A program made the translations under genes and the position numbers. 16,239 nucleotides of DNA, from assembly GCA_002506905.1 (NCBI GenBank), contig DAYM01000005.1, forward strand, positions 28,567 through 44,805, in the 5' to 3' direction. Position 1 is the first letter of the stretch. Every line of letters starts with the position of its first letter. Origin of the DNA: Methanomassiliicoccaceae archaeon UBA328. GTDB taxonomy: Archaea > Thermoplasmatota > Thermoplasmata > Methanomassiliicoccales > Methanomethylophilaceae. Below are positions 14,379 through 16,239 of the stretch, one piece after another. The notes beneath the pieces were generated by a model. The model searched no databases and was not told where the DNA came from. It saw nothing but the letters and a program-made list of their open reading frames with translations.

Positions 14379-14380
14379 TA
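14374..14380 (+). promoter_or_regulatory. TATA box of tRNA-Asn
   Basis: TTTAATA 28-34 bases before the tRNA 5' end, a normal distance for archaeal tRNA promoters. It overlaps the stop codon of the winged-helix gene. Confidence 0.55.
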
Positions 14381-14407
14381 CAAGCCTTTCATTTGCGACA
14401 AATACAA

Positions 14408-14483
14408 GCCGTCGTAGCTCAGTAGGTAGAGCGTGTGACTGTTAATCACAAGGTCCTCGGTTCAAATCCGTGCGACGGCGCCA
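14408..14483 (+). tRNA. tRNA-Asn(GTT)
   Basis: A cloverleaf of 73 nt plus an encoded CCA. The acceptor GCCGTCG/CGACGGC is perfect, with discriminator G. The D stem is GCTC/GAGC. The anticodon arm TGTGA-CTGTTAA-TCACA gives anticodon GTT. The T arm CTCGG-TTCAAAT-CCGTG has a U-U mismatch at its second pair (positions 50:64). No intron. The CCA is encoded (14481-14483), unlike tRNA-Lys in this window. Confidence 0.95.
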
Positions 14484-14525
14484 TTCTTTCTAAATTTACG
14501 CTCATCAGCACGGTTTTTCCTCGAC

Positions 14526-14535
14526 AGTTTTATAT
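14526..14535 (+). promoter_or_regulatory. TATA box of the CAT-anticodon tRNA
   Basis: AGTTTTATAT ends 26 bases before the tRNA at 14561; a near-consensus archaeal TATA box at normal spacing. Confidence 0.65.
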
Positions 14536-14560
14536 CCCTTCCGTAAATAACATGGTTCAA

Positions 14561-14637
14561 GGGCTCATAGCTTAGACAGGTAGAGCGCCCGGCTCATAAC
14601 CGGGTGGCCGCCGGTTCAAATCCGGCTGGGCCCACCA
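14561..14637 (+). tRNA. tRNA with CAT anticodon (tRNA-Ile2 or elongator Met)
   Basis: A 74-nt cloverleaf plus an encoded CCA. The acceptor GGGCTCA pairs with TGGGCCC (one G-T wobble) with discriminator A. The D stem is GCTT/GAGC. The anticodon arm CCCGG-CTCATAA-CCGGG gives CAT, and the T arm GCCGG-TTCAAAT-CCGGC is perfect. It lacks the three consecutive G-C pairs (GGG next to the loop) of initiator tRNA. The GGGC...GCCC acceptor with A73 resembles archaeal isoleucine tRNAs, in which C34 is converted to agmatidine to read AUA. Elongator Met remains possible. Confidence 0.93.
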
Positions 14638-14639
14638 CC

Positions 14640-14644
14640 TTTTT
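14640..14644 (+). terminator. T5 run after the CAT-anticodon tRNA
   Basis: Five consecutive T bases two bases after the encoded CCA; short T runs terminate archaeal RNA polymerase. Confidence 0.45.
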
Positions 14645-14697
14645 ACTTCCGGGATTGCGATTTTGCACCTGTGGCACATATGCTTTCCATAACGAGA

Positions 14698-14736
14698 TTT
14701 AATATAGGTCGGTGTCTTCTTCCTAAATATTATAAG
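14698..14736 (+). promoter_or_regulatory. two tandem TATA candidates for the HdrD-like gene
   Basis: TTTAATATA at 14698-14706 and AAATATTATAAG at 14725-14736 are both good TATA-like elements. They predict starts near 14729 and 14760, giving leaders of about 55 and 23 nt. Both keep the GGGAG at 14771-14775 as ribosome binding site for the ATG at 14783. Confidence 0.55.
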
Positions 14737-14759
14737 TGTCCGCTGTCGCGCGGACCTAT
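14704..14759. promoter_or_regulatory. nested inverted repeats around the HdrD-like promoter, possible operator
   Basis: ATAGGTC at 14704-14710 is the exact reverse complement of GACCTAT at 14753-14759, flanking the second TATA candidate. Inside, GTCCGC (14738-14743) pairs with GCGGAC (14750-14755) around a 6-nt loop. This could be a repressor operator or an RNA hairpin near the 5' end. The function is inferred from position only. Confidence 0.4.
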
Positions 14760-14782
14760 TCGCGAAAAAGAGGGAGACTCAA

Positions 14783-16239
14783 ATGAAAACACCACGTATG
14801 CATCAAGAGCTTACTGCCTGTCTCCAGTGTGGTTACTGCATCAGTGTGTGCGAAGCACACAATCAGACACCTTGGGAGTCAGTTACGCCCAGGGGAAAGA
14901 TCTACTATCTGAACCAGCTCACACAGGCAGATGCTCTGGACAAACCGCTGAAAAGGGAAGTATCGCTCAACCCGTATTTCGTAGACGCAATGTACAAATG
15001 TACCGGCTGCGGAAACTGCGAAGTTGTCTGTCACGCTCAGATCCCGCTGATCGAGCTGTGGGAAAAGGTAAGGACCTGGCTGGTCGAAGAGGGCGTAGGA
15101 CCCATGAAGGCCCACGCAGGAATGGCCAAGAAGGTCGCAGAATGCCACAACCCGTACGGCGAACCGGACTCCAAGAGAGGAGACTGGTGGCCCGCAGATG
15201 TTGCCAAGAGCGAAGTGCCCGACGTTATTTTCTTCGCCGGATGTACCGGATCCTACAGACAGCAGGGCATACCTCAGAACGGTGTACGTATCCTCGCAAG
15301 AGCAGGCGTTAAGATGAACATCCTCGGATCCGACGAGTGGTGCTGCACATCGCCTCTCCTCAGGACAGGAAATGACAAATACTCCCTCGATTGCGCCGAA
15401 AAGGTCGTAGAGAAAGCAGACGGAATGGGTGCCAAAGATATGGTCATGACCTGCTCCGGATGTTACAAGACGATCTCCACGGACTTCGGAAAATACTACG
15501 CCAAGGTCGGACAGAACGTCTACCACTTCTCGCAGTACGTCGAGATGCTGATCAACAAGAGGAAACTGCCTCTCAACAACGAGTTCAAAGCAAAGGTCAC
15601 ATACCACGACCCCTGCCACCTCGGAAGACACATGGGAGTCTTTGACGCACCCAGGAACGTCCTGAAGAAGATCAAAGGCATCGAACTCATCGAGATGGAA
15701 AGGAGCAGAGAGAACTCCAGATGCTGCGGTGCAGGCGGAGGATACAAGAGTCAGTACAACGACTTCGCCGTCAACATCGCCGCCGAGAGGGTCAGAGACG
15801 CAGAGGAGACAGGTGCAGACATCCTCGTCACATGCTGTCCGTTCTGTGTTACCAACCTTTCACAGGGAGCAAAGAAGATCCACTCCAAGATCAAGGTCAT
15901 GGACCTTTCGGACATCCTCCTTCAGGTCACCGCACCCAAGGAAGAGCCTCCGAAGGACACTCCCGCACCTGCCGCAAAGGCAGATACCGCCGCCGCACCC
16001 GCAGCGAAACCTGCGGCCGTGCCTGCAGCGGAACCCAAAGCTACTATCGCACCTGCCGAGGAGAAACCCGCAGTTGCCCCCGCCGAGGAAAAGAAGGAGA
16101 TCCCTGCAGCGGAACCCAAAGCTACTATCGCACCTGCCGAGGAGAAACCCGCGGTCGTGGCAGCAGAGGAGAAGAAGGTCATCGCAGCGGAAGCAGTTGC
16201 GGCCGCAGCGGCCGAAGAGGACCTCGAAGCCGATGAGGA
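14783..16239 (+). CDS. hdrD: HdrD-like iron-sulfur protein (heterodisulfide reductase catalytic-type, CCG domains) with Ala/Pro-rich tail, truncated by window edge
   Basis: 485 residues are visible with no stop before the edge. Two 4Fe-4S motifs sit at C13/C16/C19/C23 and C73/C76/C79/C83. Two CCG domains follow: C154, C187-C188, C224-x2-C227, and C278, C314-C315, C352-x2-C355. In HdrD and HdrB these bind the noncubane clusters that cleave the CoM-S-S-CoB heterodisulfide in the last step of methanogenesis. The core ends near residue 382, about HdrD length (roughly 400). An Ala/Pro/Glu/Lys-rich tail (383 onward) is unusual and contains a 17-residue segment twice. The first CCG domain has CCTSP where CCGSP is common. 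GGGAG (14771-14775) supports the ATG. Another CCG-domain oxidoreductase (GlpC/LldE-like) is possible; a methanogen host favours HdrD. Confidence 0.85.
   Translation, partial: MKTPRMHQELTACLQCGYCISVCEAHNQTPWESVTPRGKIYYLNQLTQADALDKPLKREVSLNPYFVDAMYKCTGCGNCEVVCHAQIPLIELWEKVRTWLVEEGVGPMKAHAGMAKKVAECHNPYGEPDSKRGDWWPADVAKSEVPDVIFFAGCTGSYRQQGIPQNGVRILARAGVKMNILGSDEWCCTSPLLRTGNDKYSLDCAEKVVEKADGMGAKDMVMTCSGCYKTISTDFGKYYAKVGQNVYHFSQYVEMLINKRKLPLNNEFKAKVTYHDPCHLGRHMGVFDAPRNVLKKIKGIELIEMERSRENSRCCGAGGGYKSQYNDFAVNIAAERVRDAEETGADILVTCCPFCVTNLSQGAKKIHSKIKVMDLSDILLQVTAPKEEPPKDTPAPAAKADTAAAPAAKPAAVPAAEPKATIAPAEEKPAVAPAEEKKEIPAAEPKATIAPAEEKPAVVAAEEKKVIAAEAVAAAAAEEDLEADE
16022..16071 (+). repeat. 50-bp direct repeat, copy 1 (in the HdrD-like tail)
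   Basis: Identical over 50 bases to 16103-16152, with an offset of 81 bases (27 codons), so the reading frame is kept. It encodes the tail segment AAEPKATIAPAEEKPA. Base-for-base identity, including synonymous positions, points to a recent in-frame duplication or gene conversion. Confidence 0.9.
16103..16152 (+). repeat. 50-bp direct repeat, copy 2 (in the HdrD-like tail)
   Basis: Second copy of the repeat at 16022-16071, separated by 31 unique bases that encode a related Ala/Pro/Glu/Lys-rich stretch (VAPAEEKKEI). More copies could follow beyond the window edge. Confidence 0.9.

Noticed and set aside
14561..14637. Initiator tRNA-Met
   Set aside because: The anticodon stem next to the loop is CGG/CCG instead of the GGG/CCC required of initiators.
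14400..14640. Integration site (attachment repeat) at the tRNA-Asn or CAT tRNA gene
   Set aside because: No duplicated tRNA 3' end, integrase or foreign-looking sequence is present downstream in the window.
14671..15312. A 213-codon frame and a 250-codon antisense frame over the HdrD-like gene
   Set aside because: The frame from 14783 carries two ferredoxin motifs and both CCG domains and stays open to the edge; the others are shadows.
16022..16152. Possible CRISPR or mobile-element repeat
   Set aside because: There are only two copies, both inside an open reading frame at a multiple of three, encoding low-complexity protein; an in-frame duplication is the simpler reading.

Overview
The window looks like core chromosome of a methanogenic archaeon in the Thermoplasmatota, most likely the order Methanomassiliicoccales. 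The pointers are: an RNA polymerase operon with an unsplit B subunit (most other methanogens have split B''/B'); a VAT/Cdc48-type double AAA+ ATPase; an HdrD-like (heterodisulfide reductase) iron-sulfur protein; archaeal Elp3 and Trm56; TTTATA-type TATA boxes with several genes that look leaderless; GGTGA-type ribosome binding sites; and no TAG stop on any of the 15 complete genes, as expected where amber encodes pyrrolysine. The placement is inferred from gene content, not from a tree.

Layout. 1-5192 (minus): rpoH-rpoB-rpoA1, tightly packed, with TTG starts for rpoH and rpoB and an ATGA overlap into rpoA1, which runs off the left edge. 5313-5386 (minus): tRNA-Lys(TTT). 5535-8001 (plus): cdc48 and a small PRC-barrel gene. 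7994-9961 (minus): a winged-helix regulator followed by elp3, which converges on and overlaps the PRC gene. 10071-11778 (minus): thioredoxin, a thioredoxin-reductase-like flavoprotein without a recognisable NADPH site, and an XRE-type regulator. 11843-12094 (plus): a second PRC-barrel gene, divergent from thioredoxin across a 64-bp gap. 12091-13661 (minus): a winged-helix regulator, trm56 and an HD-domain protein. 13771-14637 (plus): a 55-residue cysteine-containing protein, a winged-helix regulator, tRNA-Asn(GTT) and a CAT-anticodon tRNA (probably tRNA-Ile2 or elongator Met). 14783-16239 (plus): an HdrD-like protein that leaves the right edge while still in an Ala/Pro/Glu/Lys-rich tail holding an exact 50-bp duplication.

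The genes serve transcription (RNAP, four small regulators), tRNA supply and modification (three tRNAs, Elp3 for wobble U34, Trm56 for C56), protein unfolding (Cdc48, with a C-terminal Phe-Tyr-Gly that could dock on the 20S proteasome), thiol redox (Trx and its reductase) and methanogenic energy metabolism (HdrD-like). I see no insertion sequence, phage gene, CRISPR array or tRNA-associated integration. No gene-free stretch exceeds 300 bases; the longest are 5387-5534 (148 bp) and 14638-14782 (145 bp), both promoter regions. I did not find a clear undescribed system. The most unusual items are the HdrD tail with its possible operator, the NADPH-motif-less reductase and the small Cys protein.
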